NCBI GenBank assembly: GCA_963700305.1
Contig: CAVOXB010000017.1
Location: 165,775-229,774 of the forward strand
Source of the DNA: Desulfomonile sp963700305
Lineage (GTDB): Bacteria; Desulfobacterota; Desulfomonilia; Desulfomonilales; Desulfomonilaceae
Length of the DNA stretch: 64,000 bases
Direction: 5' to 3'
Both the position numbers and the translations under genes were made by a program. The notes under the pieces are model-generated. The model had not been told where the DNA came from and did not search any database. It saw only the letters and a program-made list of their open reading frames with translations. Shown here in pieces: positions 37,518-46,951 of the stretch. Positions within the stretch are counted from its first letter, which is position 1. The number at the start of each line of letters is the position of its first letter.

Positions 37518-38033
37518 TTGTTGAGAAGTGAGAGGGTACTGCCGTTTGCCATGATGATCGTGCTTCTGATTCTCTCATTGGCAACAGCTAAAGAGCTACT
37601 GGCAACGGAAGTTGAACAGGGCGCTAAGCTTGCCGACAACAAGGCAGTTGTGCTCAAATTCGCAGAGGAAGTGGTCAACAATAGGAAAATTGCCGCAATT
37701 GGCGACTTGTTTCAGCCAGACGTGCTTCTTCAACTACAGTCAAACTGGCATTCCCCGGTAAGCGGCACCAGTCAAGTCCTTGGCAAGGACAATTTGAAGA
37801 AGCACTACGAGGCCTTCTTCGCCATCTGGGACAAGAAGGCCGAATGGTTCAAGACTACTATCGAAGAAGTGATAGCGGAAGGTGATACTGTCGCTTTGCG
37901 GGCTGCAAGGGTGTACAAAGACCGCAAGTCCAAGGAGGTTGTTAATCGCACGGCAATGGTTTTCTACAATCTCAAAGATGGGAAAATTGCCGCCATGCAT
38001 CCCCTCGTGGCGGACCCCAAGCTTGCCGAGTAG
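37518..38033 (+). CDS. Exported SnoaL/NTF2-like protein
   Basis: The first 28 residues form a signal peptide (AMMIVLLILSLATAKELLA). The rest has the SnoaL/DUF4440 cone fold pattern: VVLKFAEEVVNNRKIAAIGD, LKKHYEAFFAIWDKKAEWF and TAMVFYNLKDGKIAAMHPLV. These folds bind small ligands or act as isomerases, and the specific role is open. The start is a TTG at 37518; an ATG at 37551 would also keep the signal peptide. Confidence 0.7.
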   Translation: MLRSERVLPFAMMIVLLILSLATAKELLATEVEQGAKLADNKAVVLKFAEEVVNNRKIAAIGDLFQPDVLLQLQSNWHSPVSGTSQVLGKDNLKKHYEAFFAIWDKKAEWFKTTIEEVIAEGDTVALRAARVYKDRKSKEVVNRTAMVFYNLKDGKIAAMHPLVADPKLAE

Positions 38034-38253
38034 CGTCGAGGAGTGCCATAGTCTCCGTCTGCACCCTTTACAATGCCAAGTGGTCCAACTGGCCTCTGTG
38101 CCGTGAGAGGCCAGCAATTCCGTAAGAATCAAGGCCCTCTTTCAATCATGCCCGTGTGAAACCAGGCACGAGGAAACCTCATTATGACTAATGAAACCCC
38201 GTGGCTTCCCTGAAAAGTGACGAGATGATTTTCACCAGCGCCCCGACGGTTCG

Positions 38254-38766
38254 TCACCTCATCAGGCGGAATATCTTGGCGATCTGGGAACGAAAGTGCA
38301 ACGCCCTTGCGAATGTGGGGATGAGCATGAAAATCATGGCCCCCACAAGGAACGATAAAAGAACGTTTTCCCAGGTCAGTAATCCGCTTCTGCCCCATTC
38401 CCACAGAAAATAGACCCCACCGGGGAAGTACAGCACTGTGGCTGTAACTACTCCCGGAGAGTACTCACGGCCCAGAATCGTACACGAGATATGCAGGAAC
38501 GCATTGGCCAGAATCCACATTACGGCAGACATTCCCGCCCACAAGTGCCTGATTGGATTTTCGTAATAAAGGTAGCAAGCTGCAGCCACACAGATGAGGA
38601 AAATGAAGTTTCCGATTAGATTTTGTGTCCAGTCGAAGCGACCAAAATATCGATCCCCCCATGGCACAAAGCCGAAAGCAAATTCCTCCACCATGTGAAG
38701 ACCGTAAAACAGACATATGAGAAATAAGGCACCAGAGTGGTTATCAAGACTGAGCTCACCTGTCAT
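38254..38766 (-). CDS. HXXEE-family membrane protein
   Basis: This 170-residue protein has five or six helices and the name-giving motif in LFYGLHMVEEFAFG (His-x2-Glu-Glu), with later conserved NAFLHISCTI and GVVTATVLYFPGG. That matches the HXXEE domain (PF13787), of unknown function. The conserved His/Glu set could bind metal. No clear operon partner. Confidence 0.75.
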   Translation of the reverse strand: MTGELSLDNHSGALFLICLFYGLHMVEEFAFGFVPWGDRYFGRFDWTQNLIGNFIFLICVAAACYLYYENPIRHLWAGMSAVMWILANAFLHISCTILGREYSPGVVTATVLYFPGGVYFLWEWGRSGLLTWENVLLSFLVGAMIFMLIPTFARALHFRSQIAKIFRLMR

Positions 38767-38958
38767 AGTGGTCTCGCTCCTTGGAAGCTTCAGAGATGGC
38801 CTGTGAAAACTTTTGTAGCAGGCCCCCCAGTGCCCTGCGATGTCTGACTCTATTGGTCTTGTGCCGGTATATCAGTTGCTGGCCGATCGCAGCATTTCAA
38901 AAGCTCTGCGACAAGTCAGTCTCGGCAACGACGATACGCATTAGGTGTGGCTCTGGAA

Positions 38959-39244
38959 TCAGTTGAGGCCGCTCTCCAGAGCCTCCTTAAGCGTCTGTAC
39001 AACGTCCTCAATCCACTCCATAACTTTTTCTGGGGCATCGTTCGTGTGGGCAAGATTCTGAATGAGAAGCAGTGTGCTCCGCATTTGCAGTAGATTACGG
39101 ACACCTTCCCAACTCATGCCCTCATCGATGTGAAAAAGCCACTAACGCATAGGCAACAATTTCCAGAAGCTCCATGAATCGTTCCTCATGTCCGAATTTT
39201 GAAGTAAGCCACACCGCATGGCTGAAAAATTTATCGGAAAACAT
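38959..39244 (-). pseudogene. Small unrecognised protein, possibly one gene split by a missing base
   Basis: Two short frames lie end to end. The first (39244-39122) reads MFSDKFFSHAVWLTSKFGHE, then MELLEIVAYALVAFSHR. The second (39117-38959) reads MSWEGVRNLLQMRSTLLLIQ, then APEKVMEWIEDVVQTLKEAL. Adding one base near 39120 joins them as VAFSHIDEGMSW into a single helical protein of about 93 residues. The amphipathic helices look like real coding sequence. I do not recognise a family. Confidence 0.4.
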
Positions 39245-39722
39245 GCATCTTGACTAGCTTAACATGCTTCGGTACTCTCTGTTAAACAAAAAAAGCCTCT
39301 TGACCCCTTTGAACCTAGGGTTAATTACAATTTCAACATAGTCTGTCGGAACCCGTTGCAGCAAAAAAGCCAGCACTGCCCATGACTGATCCAGGCAAAG
39401 GTCCCGCACGAGGTTTCAGCATGCGACTTGCAGACCATAAAGCGAATCCTGCAGTGTGAAACTGGTATTCATGCTCTAATAAATCAACTACCTGAACAGA
39501 TAGTCAATAATTTCAAGCCCTCTTAGTTCAGTTCAGACCTTTTCGATCCTTTGAGATCCCTCAGTGCGTGATCAATATGTGATCAAAGACCAGGAACGAC
39601 ACTCTCGGCGTAATCATACATATCCGGACTTGTGGATACTTTTTCTTTCTTAATCTTGACTTGCGAAACAATACGTTGATAATCTCCGGGTCGTAACCGA
39701 AGAGTTTGGCGGAGGCCCTGTG
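39245..39722. other. Intergenic region upstream of asnA
   Basis: About 480 bases with no gene. TGATCA occurs twice at 11-base spacing (39569-39574 and 39580-39585), about 140 bases before asnA, and could be an operator, though this is weak. GGAGG at 39711 is the asnA ribosome site. Confidence 0.4.
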
Positions 39723-40850
39723 ATGGACAAGAGAGCGGATTTGGCAGGACCAGGAATAGGCAACTATACAGATCTCGAGAAAATTCTCCCGGAGGGCTAC
39801 AGATCTGTCCTCACCCCTAAAGAAACCCAGATCGCCGTGTTCGAACTCAAAGATTACATAGAACAGAACCTGTGCAAAGAATTGAACCTCATTCGAGTGA
39901 CGGTACCGCTTATCGTAGACATAGAAAGCGGAGTGAACGACATGCTCGACCGGGACGGATCGAGGACTCCGATTGAATTTCACATTGCGAACGACAACGG
40001 AAAGAATCCTGTGGATGCCCAAATCGTCCAGGCTGCAACGAAGTGGAAACGCATGGCATTGAAACAGTTCGATATGAAGCCCGGTGAGGGACTTGTCACT
40101 GACATGCGGGCAGTGCGAAAGGACTATTTCCTGGACCATGACCACAGTGCTTATGTGGACCAGTGGGATTGGGAACTTGCAATTACCGAAGAACAACGCT
40201 CATTGGGTTTCTTGAAAGCTGTCGTCCAAAAGATCTGGAAGGTAATCAAATGCGCAGAGGTTCACGTCAAGGAGCGTTTCCCACAGCTCAGGTCAGATTC
40301 GTGTCCGGATTTGCCTGAAGAACTAACCTTTATACACGCAGAGGACATGCTGGATCGCTATCCGGATTTGCCCAGAAAGCAGCGTGAGACCAAGATTCTC
40401 CAGGAATACCCTGCTGTTTTCATTTACGGGATCGGTTGGCCCCTAAAAGACGGATACCCCCACGAAATGAGGGCAGCTGACTATGATGATTGGGCGGCTG
40501 AGACCGCGTCTGAAGACGGGCGACCAATGCATGGGCTCAATGGAGACATCCTGGTTTGGAATCCCGTCACAAAACGGCGTCACGAGCTGATGTCCGGAGG
40601 AATTCGAGTCACTCCGGAAACTCTGAGAAAACAGCTCGAAATGTCTGGCCAGTTGGACTTCCTTCAATTGCCTTATCATAGGGCCATCCTCAACCACGAG
40701 ATACCTCTGAGCGTCGGAGGAGGTATTGGGCAGTCTCGGACATATATGTTGCTGCTCAACAACGCACACATCGGAGAGGTCAGTGTGTCGGTATGGCCAA
40801 AGATATTGAAGGAAATCTGTCGTAAGAAGAACATTCATGTCCTGGAGTGA
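39723..40850 (+). CDS. asnA: Aspartate-ammonia ligase (ammonia-dependent asparagine synthetase)
   Basis: AsnA makes asparagine from aspartate, ammonia and ATP through an aspartyl-adenylate. It is related to class II aminoacyl-tRNA synthetases. The chain shows LIRVTVPLIVDIESGVND, RTPIEFHIANDNGK, YVDQWDWELAITEEQR, HELMSGGIRVTPETL and the class II motif 3-like GGGIGQSRTYMLLL. At 375 residues it is slightly longer than the E. coli enzyme (330). The ATG at 39723 lies seven bases after GGAGG; a GTG just before it is also open. Confidence 0.95.
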   Translation: MDKRADLAGPGIGNYTDLEKILPEGYRSVLTPKETQIAVFELKDYIEQNLCKELNLIRVTVPLIVDIESGVNDMLDRDGSRTPIEFHIANDNGKNPVDAQIVQAATKWKRMALKQFDMKPGEGLVTDMRAVRKDYFLDHDHSAYVDQWDWELAITEEQRSLGFLKAVVQKIWKVIKCAEVHVKERFPQLRSDSCPDLPEELTFIHAEDMLDRYPDLPRKQRETKILQEYPAVFIYGIGWPLKDGYPHEMRAADYDDWAAETASEDGRPMHGLNGDILVWNPVTKRRHELMSGGIRVTPETLRKQLEMSGQLDFLQLPYHRAILNHEIPLSVGGGIGQSRTYMLLLNNAHIGEVSVSVWPKILKEICRKKNIHVLE

Positions 40851-40984
40851 TCATGCTCGGTGAGAGAACGTTCTGACAGCAAGTAAAAACAAGGTCTTTC
40901 CCAAAACCCCAACAATTTCAATCGAGTCAACCCCTTCGATCCCAGGCAATCCCTGACAGTTATTCCTGGTGAGATCAAAATGTG

Positions 40985-41245
40985 AGCACTCTGTGGTCGC
41001 TGTAAAAAATTAGGATCTCGCTTTGATCAGTGGTGATTCATAAGATATTCTTAGGCCTTGTGGATTAATCTGAAATGGTGGGCATCTCCTCCATAGTCGG
41101 GATGAGCCTTTTTGACCAACATTCATGGCCGGGAAAGGCCACAACGAATTATGAAAATTTGGAGCTAGTGACATCCCGGGCTTCATCCGGGGTTGGGTTT
41201 TGTCTGAAGCGGTTTTGTTCGGGGAACATGATATTCTCTTCTTAA
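40985..41245 (+). ncRNA. Candidate bridge RNA region of the IS110 element
   Basis: IS110-type recombinases are guided by a structured RNA made from the non-coding left end. Here the 260 bases before the transposase are gene-free and contain hairpins TGGCCGGGAAAGGCCA (about 41127-41142) and CCCGGGCTTCATCCGGGG (about 41176-41193). The position and structure fit, but the target- and donor-binding loops cannot be assigned without the insertion-site sequences. Confidence 0.4.
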
Positions 41246-42571
41246 ATGACAACCACATCGTTTAAGGAGTGTCTACCATGCCCCCAAGGAAAAAGAATAC
41301 CAGGTACTGTTTCTGTAATTCACGAGATTTGTTGCGGATTGGATGTGCACAAAAAGACGGTTACGGCCTGTCTTCTTTGGTCCGACACTGATGGGACGGA
41401 GCACAGCGAGATTGTGGAGTTTGAGACTTTCACCGACGATTTGTTCAGGCTCAAGGAATGGTTGATCGAGCGGGAGTGCCTTGTCGTGGCGATGGAGAGC
41501 ACCGGACCTTATTGGACTCCGGTTCACAATATATTGGAAGGATTTTTCCAGGTTATTTTGGTCAATGCTCGGCATATGAAGAACGTGCCGGGTCGCAAGA
41601 CCGACTTGTCCGATAGTCGATGGCTTGCGGGTCTGTTGCGGCATGGTCTGCTTAAGGCCGCTTTTATTCCTCCGAAATTCCAGCGGCATTGGCGCGATTT
41701 GACGAGGATGAGAACCAAATATCAGCAGACTATCGGCGATTTCAAAAGGCGCGTTCATAAGCTGTTTCAGGAAGCGAACATAAAGATCGATTCAGTCCTT
41801 TCAGATCTGTTTGGATTGACGGGTCGCAATCTGATGAAGTTGCTGACATCCAAGGACTCCGCTCCTACTCTTTGTGAGGTCGAACAATGTCTCCGTGGAT
41901 CCCTCAAGGAGAAACGTGAAGAGGTTTATCGTTCCATTCAGGGCTTTTTTGAAGAGCACCATAGAGACCTTTTGGCTCTCATGCTTGAAACTATTGAAAA
42001 ATTGGAGGCCCAAGTCGAAACACTTGATCTTCGCATAAACCAGTCCATAAAAGCTTACCGAGAAAAGATTGACAGGCTCGAAGAGATACCGGGAATCAGT
42101 GATGTGTCCGGCCCTGCTATCTTGGCGGAGATCGGTCCCACTCTTGAAGCGTTTCCGAACGCTGACGCTTTGGCGTCCTGGTGCGGTTTGTGTCCCGGGA
42201 ACAATCAAAGCGGAGGAAAGAGATTTAGCGGAAAGATCCGAGTTCGAAAGAACCGTTTGAAGACTATCATGGTCGAAGTGGCTTGGCCGGCCATAAAGAA
42301 GAAAGGGTCTTATTTCAGAGCCAAATACTATGCTCTAAAAGCTCGTCTCGGCCCTAAAAAGGCAATAATCGCTGTGGCCCATCGAATCCTCAAGGCGATC
42401 TACCACGTAATAAAACATGACACACCCTTTAAGGATCTCGGTGAGGCGTATCTCTTTGAAAAGAATAAGGATGCTAAGATCAGGTATCTCTCGAAACAGG
42501 CTGCTTTACTAGGCTTTCAACTTGTGCTTGCGCAACCACCGCTCCAACGACAGCAACCAATTTTCTCATAG
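41246..42571 (+). CDS. IS110-family transposase (DEDD recombinase)
   Basis: The N-terminal RuvC-like DEDD domain starts at CCGLDVHKKTVTACLLW (Asp33), with Glu in VAMESTGPYWTP and Asp residues in GRKTDLSDSRWLAGLL. The C-terminal Transposase_20 domain has LEEIPGISDVSGPAILAEIG and WCGLCPGNNQSGGK with the catalytic Ser. At 441 residues it is full length. The first 25 residues are not family-like. An ATG at 41278 in another frame reads MPPRKK and may be the original start before a one-base change, so the N-terminus is uncertain. The enzyme could be active. Confidence 0.92.
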   Translation: MTTTSFKECLPCPQGKRIPGTVSVIHEICCGLDVHKKTVTACLLWSDTDGTEHSEIVEFETFTDDLFRLKEWLIERECLVVAMESTGPYWTPVHNILEGFFQVILVNARHMKNVPGRKTDLSDSRWLAGLLRHGLLKAAFIPPKFQRHWRDLTRMRTKYQQTIGDFKRRVHKLFQEANIKIDSVLSDLFGLTGRNLMKLLTSKDSAPTLCEVEQCLRGSLKEKREEVYRSIQGFFEEHHRDLLALMLETIEKLEAQVETLDLRINQSIKAYREKIDRLEEIPGISDVSGPAILAEIGPTLEAFPNADALASWCGLCPGNNQSGGKRFSGKIRVRKNRLKTIMVEVAWPAIKKKGSYFRAKYYALKARLGPKKAIIAVAHRILKAIYHVIKHDTPFKDLGEAYLFEKNKDAKIRYLSKQAALLGFQLVLAQPPLQRQQPIFS

Positions 42572-42956
42572 AGGTCGAACCAGGAACTGAAGCCTTAGCG
42601 CTCGAATACCAACATGACCCGTTGCCGGCCGGCACAACAAACTGTCGGCTCCTCGGAGACCACGCATAGGAATCTTTTTTCTCCTGCCGGCACACCTCAC
42701 AACTGAGCGTTCATCATGACTTTTCGCAAACAACCGTCTAAACCCAAAGCTCGTGCCTCCCCGAGGAAGCATCCTCCCACCTTCGAAGCTAAATTTCAGT
42801 ACATTTTCATAGGAATTCCCTATATCTTTTCTTTATCTCATCGATACTCGCATCCGAGTGCAGTTCCAGGATTACCTCCAAATAGAAAGATCTGGGGTCC
42901 CCTGATGCGTCTTGAGGTCTTCCGTCCTTCCGTCGTCTGTTTTCCCACTGTCTACG
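42572..42956. other. Right flank of IS110 and non-coding sequence
   Basis: No gene is supported. The first 150 bases presumably include the right end of the IS110 element, with a TTGCCGGCCGGCA palindrome. An open plus-strand frame from 42716 is only the complement of the charged coding region that follows. Confidence 0.4.
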
Positions 42957-43376
42957 TTACCATCGCTCTCGTTCCTCCTTTTTTCTCTTTTCCTCTTGTT
43001 CCCTTGCCTTTCTTTTGGCCCAAGAATCTTTCATCCGTCTTGAGCGCTCCTGCCGCTTTCGCTCTGCTTCCTTTCTCTGCCTTTCTTGTTCCTCGGCCCT
43101 CTTCTTCTCCTGTTCTTCCCGAGCTCGCTTTGCTTTTTCTTCCCGAGCTTTCGCTGCTCGTTCTTGCCGTTCAATGCGAATTCGTTTCAGCTCCAGACAT
43201 TTTCGCACATATTCGGCCACATCACTGAGGCAGGTCCGGGTAGGGCACTCCCAATGATCTATACTCCTGAAAAGGAAGGCTCCGAGCGCCAGAGGGGAGC
43301 GGAGACTATTAGATCTAATCTGTACGCTGAGAGAACTTGTCAGCGGGTACTGCAAGAACTCGACTAAACTCGGCAC
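42957..43376 (-). CDS. Hypothetical highly charged coiled-coil protein
   Basis: A 139-codon frame. The second half is a run of Glu, Arg, Lys, Gln and Ala (QERAAKAREEKAKRAREEQE and similar) forming one long helix, with almost no hydrophobic residues. A part before it reads CPTRTCLSDVAEYVRKCLEL, with three Cys. Purine-rich sequence can stay open by chance, so existence is uncertain. No family is recognised. Confidence 0.35.
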   Translation of the reverse strand: MPSLVEFLQYPLTSSLSVQIRSNSLRSPLALGAFLFRSIDHWECPTRTCLSDVAEYVRKCLELKRIRIERQERAAKAREEKAKRAREEQEKKRAEEQERQRKEAERKRQERSRRMKDSWAKRKAREQEEKRKKEERERW

Positions 43377-43534
43377 GTAAAGAGCTTGTAAATGGCACCT
43401 TTTGATGTGCCCATTTACAAGCTCAGCTGTCCATTTTTGTAATCGAATAACCCCAGATCCGTCAGCCGGTGGATGTAGCGACCTAAGGTTCGGACTGGGA
43501 TCTTAGTACCTTCTTGAATACCACTCCCGAATCA

Positions 43535-43901
43535 TTATCCAAGCAGCTCGTCCATCTTGCGAAGCAGACCCACAGGGCTAAAGGGCCTTGAAAAGAATGC
43601 ATCCGCTCCCGAACTCGCTGATTCTTGCGGGGCCATTGAATCCTCAGTCCCGGTTAGTACCAGATGACCTTCACGTGACTGCTTTCCGGACAAGATTTCA
43701 AAATCTGGGTAGCCCTTAGCCCATCGACAGGACCGGGCATTCCAATATCCATGATGATGAGATCGGGGTTTCCTTCCCGGGCAGGGTTAAGGTCTCTTGG
43801 CCGCTTCCCGCTCCCACTATATTGTTGTCTTTCCTTGCCAGCGTGGTCTACAACAGTTCTTGAACTTCCCGGCGGTCGTCAAATACGAGTATGGCTTTCA
43901 T
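43535..43901 (-). pseudogene. CheY-like response regulator receiver, degraded
   Basis: From ATG 43901 the sequence reads MKAILVFDDRREVQELL, then a TAG. In other frames follow NPDLIIMDIGMPGPVDGLRA, TQILKSCPESSHVKV and finally KALSPVGLLRKMDELLG before a stop at 43535. These are the acidic pocket, the phospho-accepting Asp region (MDIGMP) and the last helix of a receiver domain. A nonsense codon and at least two shifts show it is dead. Confidence 0.68.
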
Positions 43902-44015
43902 TGGTCCTTGAAAGAAGTGACTCGAAATGACATCGCCAAAGTGCACCCGAGAGGCACCCGATGCAATCCAGGTGCTTCTCTAAACCGGCGGTGGCTTGCG
44001 AACAAAGTTCGGAGA

Positions 44016-44321
44016 TTACCACCCTAGCCTGATTGGACTCCGTCCTGGCGCTTGGACGCCCACGCCACCACCGCCATATCCGAATCCAATTCCTACGCCT
44101 GCGTCACGGGTTCCCACAGCCCCCCACGCGATGCCATTCTTTGTGTAGTCACCCGGCACAAGATTGCCACCATTCCAATATCCAGCGTTCCAACCTTGGC
44201 CACCAAAACCATGACTTTCCGACAAACCTTTCCAGCCTTGGGCCAGCACTGGTACGCTCATCATCATTAGTAGTCCCAGAGCTCCTGCTATCATGATAGC
44301 TAACTTCACCTTTGATTTCAT
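44016..44321 (-). CDS. Exported glycine-rich small protein
   Basis: This 101-residue protein has a clear signal peptide (KLAIMIAGALGLLMMMSVPV, cleavage at VLA-Q). The mature part is rich in Gly, Trp and Asn (GFGGQGWNAGYWNGG, GIGFGYGGGGVGV). AAGGAGAAAAGAAAT precedes the ATG, a good ribosome site. Low-complexity secreted proteins like this often sit on the cell surface. No family name can be given. Confidence 0.65.
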   Translation of the reverse strand: MKSKVKLAIMIAGALGLLMMMSVPVLAQGWKGLSESHGFGGQGWNAGYWNGGNLVPGDYTKNGIAWGAVGTRDAGVGIGFGYGGGGVGVQAPGRSPIRLGW

Positions 44322-44348
44322 ATTTCTTTTCTCCTTCCACTTTGGAAT

Positions 44349-45710
44349 CTATAGTTTCGCGATTTCAGAGTATTTAAAGTCGCTCGTGGAGCGCGGGGTG
44401 TTGATTTTGTGCAAGTCATTATTCTTCCCGACTTCCTGAGAAAAGTTCAGTGAGAAGTGGCTCCTTCGTGCAGCGGCAAGCATGTCGGAAAAGGTGAAAG
44501 TTTTCTTTTTGCGATACCACGGGGCCGGATCTATCACGAGATCTTTGGCGGCTGAGAATTGTCGCACAAACCAAAGAACTACGAGCGAGTAGGCCCAGTA
44601 TGCGAACATTGGGGCACGCATAACCGACTTTTCCTTGCGACACTGGGGCTCGTCAGCGCCGAGGAGTTGCTTGGCTTCACGGTTGGTAATCTCGATGCTC
44701 CAGCGTGCCGCATATCGAGCAATGATATTCTCAGGCGAAGACGCTGCGTCGGTGTCGAAGAACACGATATCTGCATGCTTTCCTTTCGGATCTCGACAGA
44801 GAACCACAGAGACTTTCTCTTGTCCTGCGCTATGGTACCAAAGAGCTGTAAACTGATGTACCAACAGGCCGATCTCTTTTCCATAGCAAAATACCTTGAT
44901 TCGATGCCAACTCAAGTTTGGATCTTGAAACATGGTCGCCGGAGTGGGCAGTCGATCACCTCTTTTACGAGGTCTGCCTCGCCGTCGAATGGTCTGGGGC
45001 GCGACCGGAGCGAACAGGGCCGACGTCTTTAGGAACCTCCCAGTAACATGGACACCTTTGGAGCGCCCTTTGAGCACTGTCTTGCAACAGTATCCAAGGT
45101 CTGCCACGACTCTCAAACGCTCCCCTTCTCTGAGCCACGAATAGGTCAGGTTGATAAGCTCCAAACCAATCTCGGGCTTTGTCTTGTAAGGCAGACCTTC
45201 TGGTCTAACCTTGGCTTTTGGAGGCCACCAAAGCCGGGCGGAATACGGCAGACAAAAGACTCGATCGCTGATTTCAGGCAGACGGATAGCTAGACCAATG
45301 ATGACGAAACATACTCCATGACCTTTCTTTTGGGCCGGCTTCAGGGCCGAACCGTCATGCTGCCAACCAGCTCCACAAATCTTCTTGCCACAGTGCTTGT
45401 TCAAGGTATCATCAACCACCACCAGGATCTCAGTGCCCTTCGTAACCAATGTGTCTAGAAGAATTCTGAAAAGCCATCGAGATACTGAATCAGCGCTCCA
45501 ACTCCCTTTACCCAAGAATCGATACACAGTGGCAAAGTGTCTGGATTCATGGAGTCTCATGGTCAAGATAACTCTGCTGACCGTGTGTTTCCCCACAGTG
45601 AGCACCCAACCGACCAACAGCGCCACGAACATGCGATAACTCGGAGCGCTGAAGAAGACTCTGAAACAAATGTCGTCAATCCCGAACGCTTCTGGTATAT
45701 ACTTTTTCAA
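44349..45710 (-). CDS. IS701/IS4-type DDE transposase
   Basis: This 453-residue transposase has its first catalytic Asp in ILVVVDDTLNKHCGKKICGA, the second in RLRVVADLGYCCKTVL and the Glu in ARWSIEITNREAKQLLGADE (the Y-x-RWxIE pattern). The chain begins within the expected N-terminal domain and ends just inside the left terminal repeat, so the element appears complete and potentially mobile. Confidence 0.88.
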   Translation of the reverse strand: MKKYIPEAFGIDDICFRVFFSAPSYRMFVALLVGWVLTVGKHTVSRVILTMRLHESRHFATVYRFLGKGSWSADSVSRWLFRILLDTLVTKGTEILVVVDDTLNKHCGKKICGAGWQHDGSALKPAQKKGHGVCFVIIGLAIRLPEISDRVFCLPYSARLWWPPKAKVRPEGLPYKTKPEIGLELINLTYSWLREGERLRVVADLGYCCKTVLKGRSKGVHVTGRFLKTSALFAPVAPQTIRRRGRPRKRGDRLPTPATMFQDPNLSWHRIKVFCYGKEIGLLVHQFTALWYHSAGQEKVSVVLCRDPKGKHADIVFFDTDAASSPENIIARYAARWSIEITNREAKQLLGADEPQCRKEKSVMRAPMFAYWAYSLVVLWFVRQFSAAKDLVIDPAPWYRKKKTFTFSDMLAAARRSHFSLNFSQEVGKNNDLHKINTPRSTSDFKYSEIAKL

Positions 45711-45828
45711 GCTGGCGTTCCTCCTTACACATCATCTTTTCCAAAACCGATGTGCGCGGAACGCCCGCTTTTTGCAAGCAATTTCTCACTCTACCATCAT
45801 AAGTACACCAAAAAGGCGAAACTATAGG
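44349..45828 (-). mobile_element. IS701-like insertion sequence with terminal repeats
   Basis: CTATAGTTTCGC at 44349-44360 is matched by GCGAAACTATAG at 45816-45827, a perfect 12-base terminal inverted repeat enclosing one transposase gene. The outermost CTATAG is itself palindromic, so the duplicated target bases cannot be told from the repeat. Length about 1.48 kb. Confidence 0.8.
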
Positions 45829-45870
45829 ATTTAAGAGTTCAAGATAAATCGCCCAGAAAGCAAGACGGGA

Positions 45871-46551
45871 ATGATATACAAAGTTCCATTGACCCTGCTG
45901 CCCTCTTACGCAAGCGAAGAAGTTGTGGTCAGAAGCTCTGATCCTGCGGCCCTCGTGCAGACTGTGGTTGAGAGCAGCAGCGGGCGCATCAAGGCTGTGC
46001 AACTCATCTCGCCTGGCTACGGAGTGGAGAAACTGGCCAATTTGAGCCACTTAACGGCAATAGACCTTTGTCTTCCGGAGTCCCACCTGGACTCCGGGGT
46101 AGTACCCGGCTGGCGGCAACTGCTGAAAGGTTGCGCTGTGCGATTGATCGTGCCGGTGGTCACAGGCTTCAGTCAAACAGTCAAGGAGGCGTTGCGGGCA
46201 GGCATGAGGGTGGGGCTGGACATAGGTCAGCCTTCCTACACGGCGGTGGAAGAACTCAAGGACACCTTTGCTTTCTTTGCACGAGAGCCGGATGTCAAAG
46301 AGCCTGTGGATCTCTTTTATGGGCTGCTTCGTTCTTTTCTCACCAAACGGGTGGAGTCTATATGGCGAATCCAGGAAGAGCATCCTTCCTCGTACCGCTA
46401 CGTGACGGATACCGAAGAACTTACCCTATCGAGTCGGCTGACCAACGGCAAACACTATTCCAACCCTGAAACTCTCCTCGTCGACCACAAGTCGAGTCTT
46501 TTCTTACGCAAGGAAGAATGCTGCTACCTGCCGGTTTTTCAATTACTGTGA
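45871..46551 (+). CDS. Unrecognised 226-residue alpha/beta protein beside the radical SAM locus
   Basis: The protein has alternating strand-helix units (IKAVQLISPGYGVEKLANL, VRLIVPVVTGFSQTVKEAL, RVGLDIGQPSYTAVEELKD) that look like half a TIM barrel, then a helical part and a tail KEECCYLPVFQLL with adjacent Cys. I do not recognise the family. The layout is compatible with a partner of a radical SAM peptide maturase, since such systems often have a second barrel or SPASM-like protein, but that is speculation from its position 400 bases from the convergent maturase. Confidence 0.6.
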   Translation: MIYKVPLTLLPSYASEEVVVRSSDPAALVQTVVESSSGRIKAVQLISPGYGVEKLANLSHLTAIDLCLPESHLDSGVVPGWRQLLKGCAVRLIVPVVTGFSQTVKEALRAGMRVGLDIGQPSYTAVEELKDTFAFFAREPDVKEPVDLFYGLLRSFLTKRVESIWRIQEEHPSSYRYVTDTEELTLSSRLTNGKHYSNPETLLVDHKSSLFLRKEECCYLPVFQLL

Positions 46552-46588
46552 AGGATATTTCAAATTGCCCGGGGAGGGATATTCCTGT

Positions 46589-46687
46589 ATGGCCATCAAG
46601 GAATTTCTTGGAAAGGTATGGAACACGGCTGCGGAGCTGAGGCTAGATTTGTCTCAATCGTCTGGTCCCTCCGGAGCGCATCCTTGA
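46589..46687 (+). CDS. Possible 32-residue peptide gene
   Basis: ATG 46589 follows GGGGAGGGATATTCCTGT, a strong ribosome site, and opens 32 codons (MAIKEFLGKVWNTAAELRLD to SGPSGAHP). It lies 37 bases after the 226-residue gene. The start is an amphipathic helix with one Trp. It may be a small peptide of the locus or chance. Confidence 0.35.
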   Translation: MAIKEFLGKVWNTAAELRLDLSQSSGPSGAHP

Positions 46688-46951
46688 AAGGAAGGTGTTC
46701 ATCTAGAGAAAAGACTCTCCACGGAGTCCTTAGAGAGAAAAAATGGACTAGAAGACATTCAAAAATAGAATATTCAGAATCCTGATGCCTGCCCTGAAGC
46801 CCAATCCGGAATTCACCTAGGTGACGGGAACAGAGACTGATTTCTCTGCGCTGTCTCGCGGTGAATGATAGCCCCAGGAGGACTCTCGGAAAGGACTCAG
46901 GTTGGAAACTCCATCTATCCGGTTACCACAGAGGCGAGTGCATTTTCTGCA

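Larger units (their letters stand above)
40985..42720 (+). mobile_element. IS110-family insertion sequence
   Basis: A full transposase gene is flanked by about 260 non-coding bases on the left and about 150 on the right. IS110 elements lack terminal inverted repeats and make no target duplication, so the limits given are approximate. Confidence 0.65.

Noticed and set aside
42716..43228. 170-codon plus-strand frame rich in Phe, Leu, Pro and Ser
   Set aside because: It mirrors the Glu/Arg/Lys-rich frame on the other strand; a pyrimidine-rich strand stays open by composition alone.
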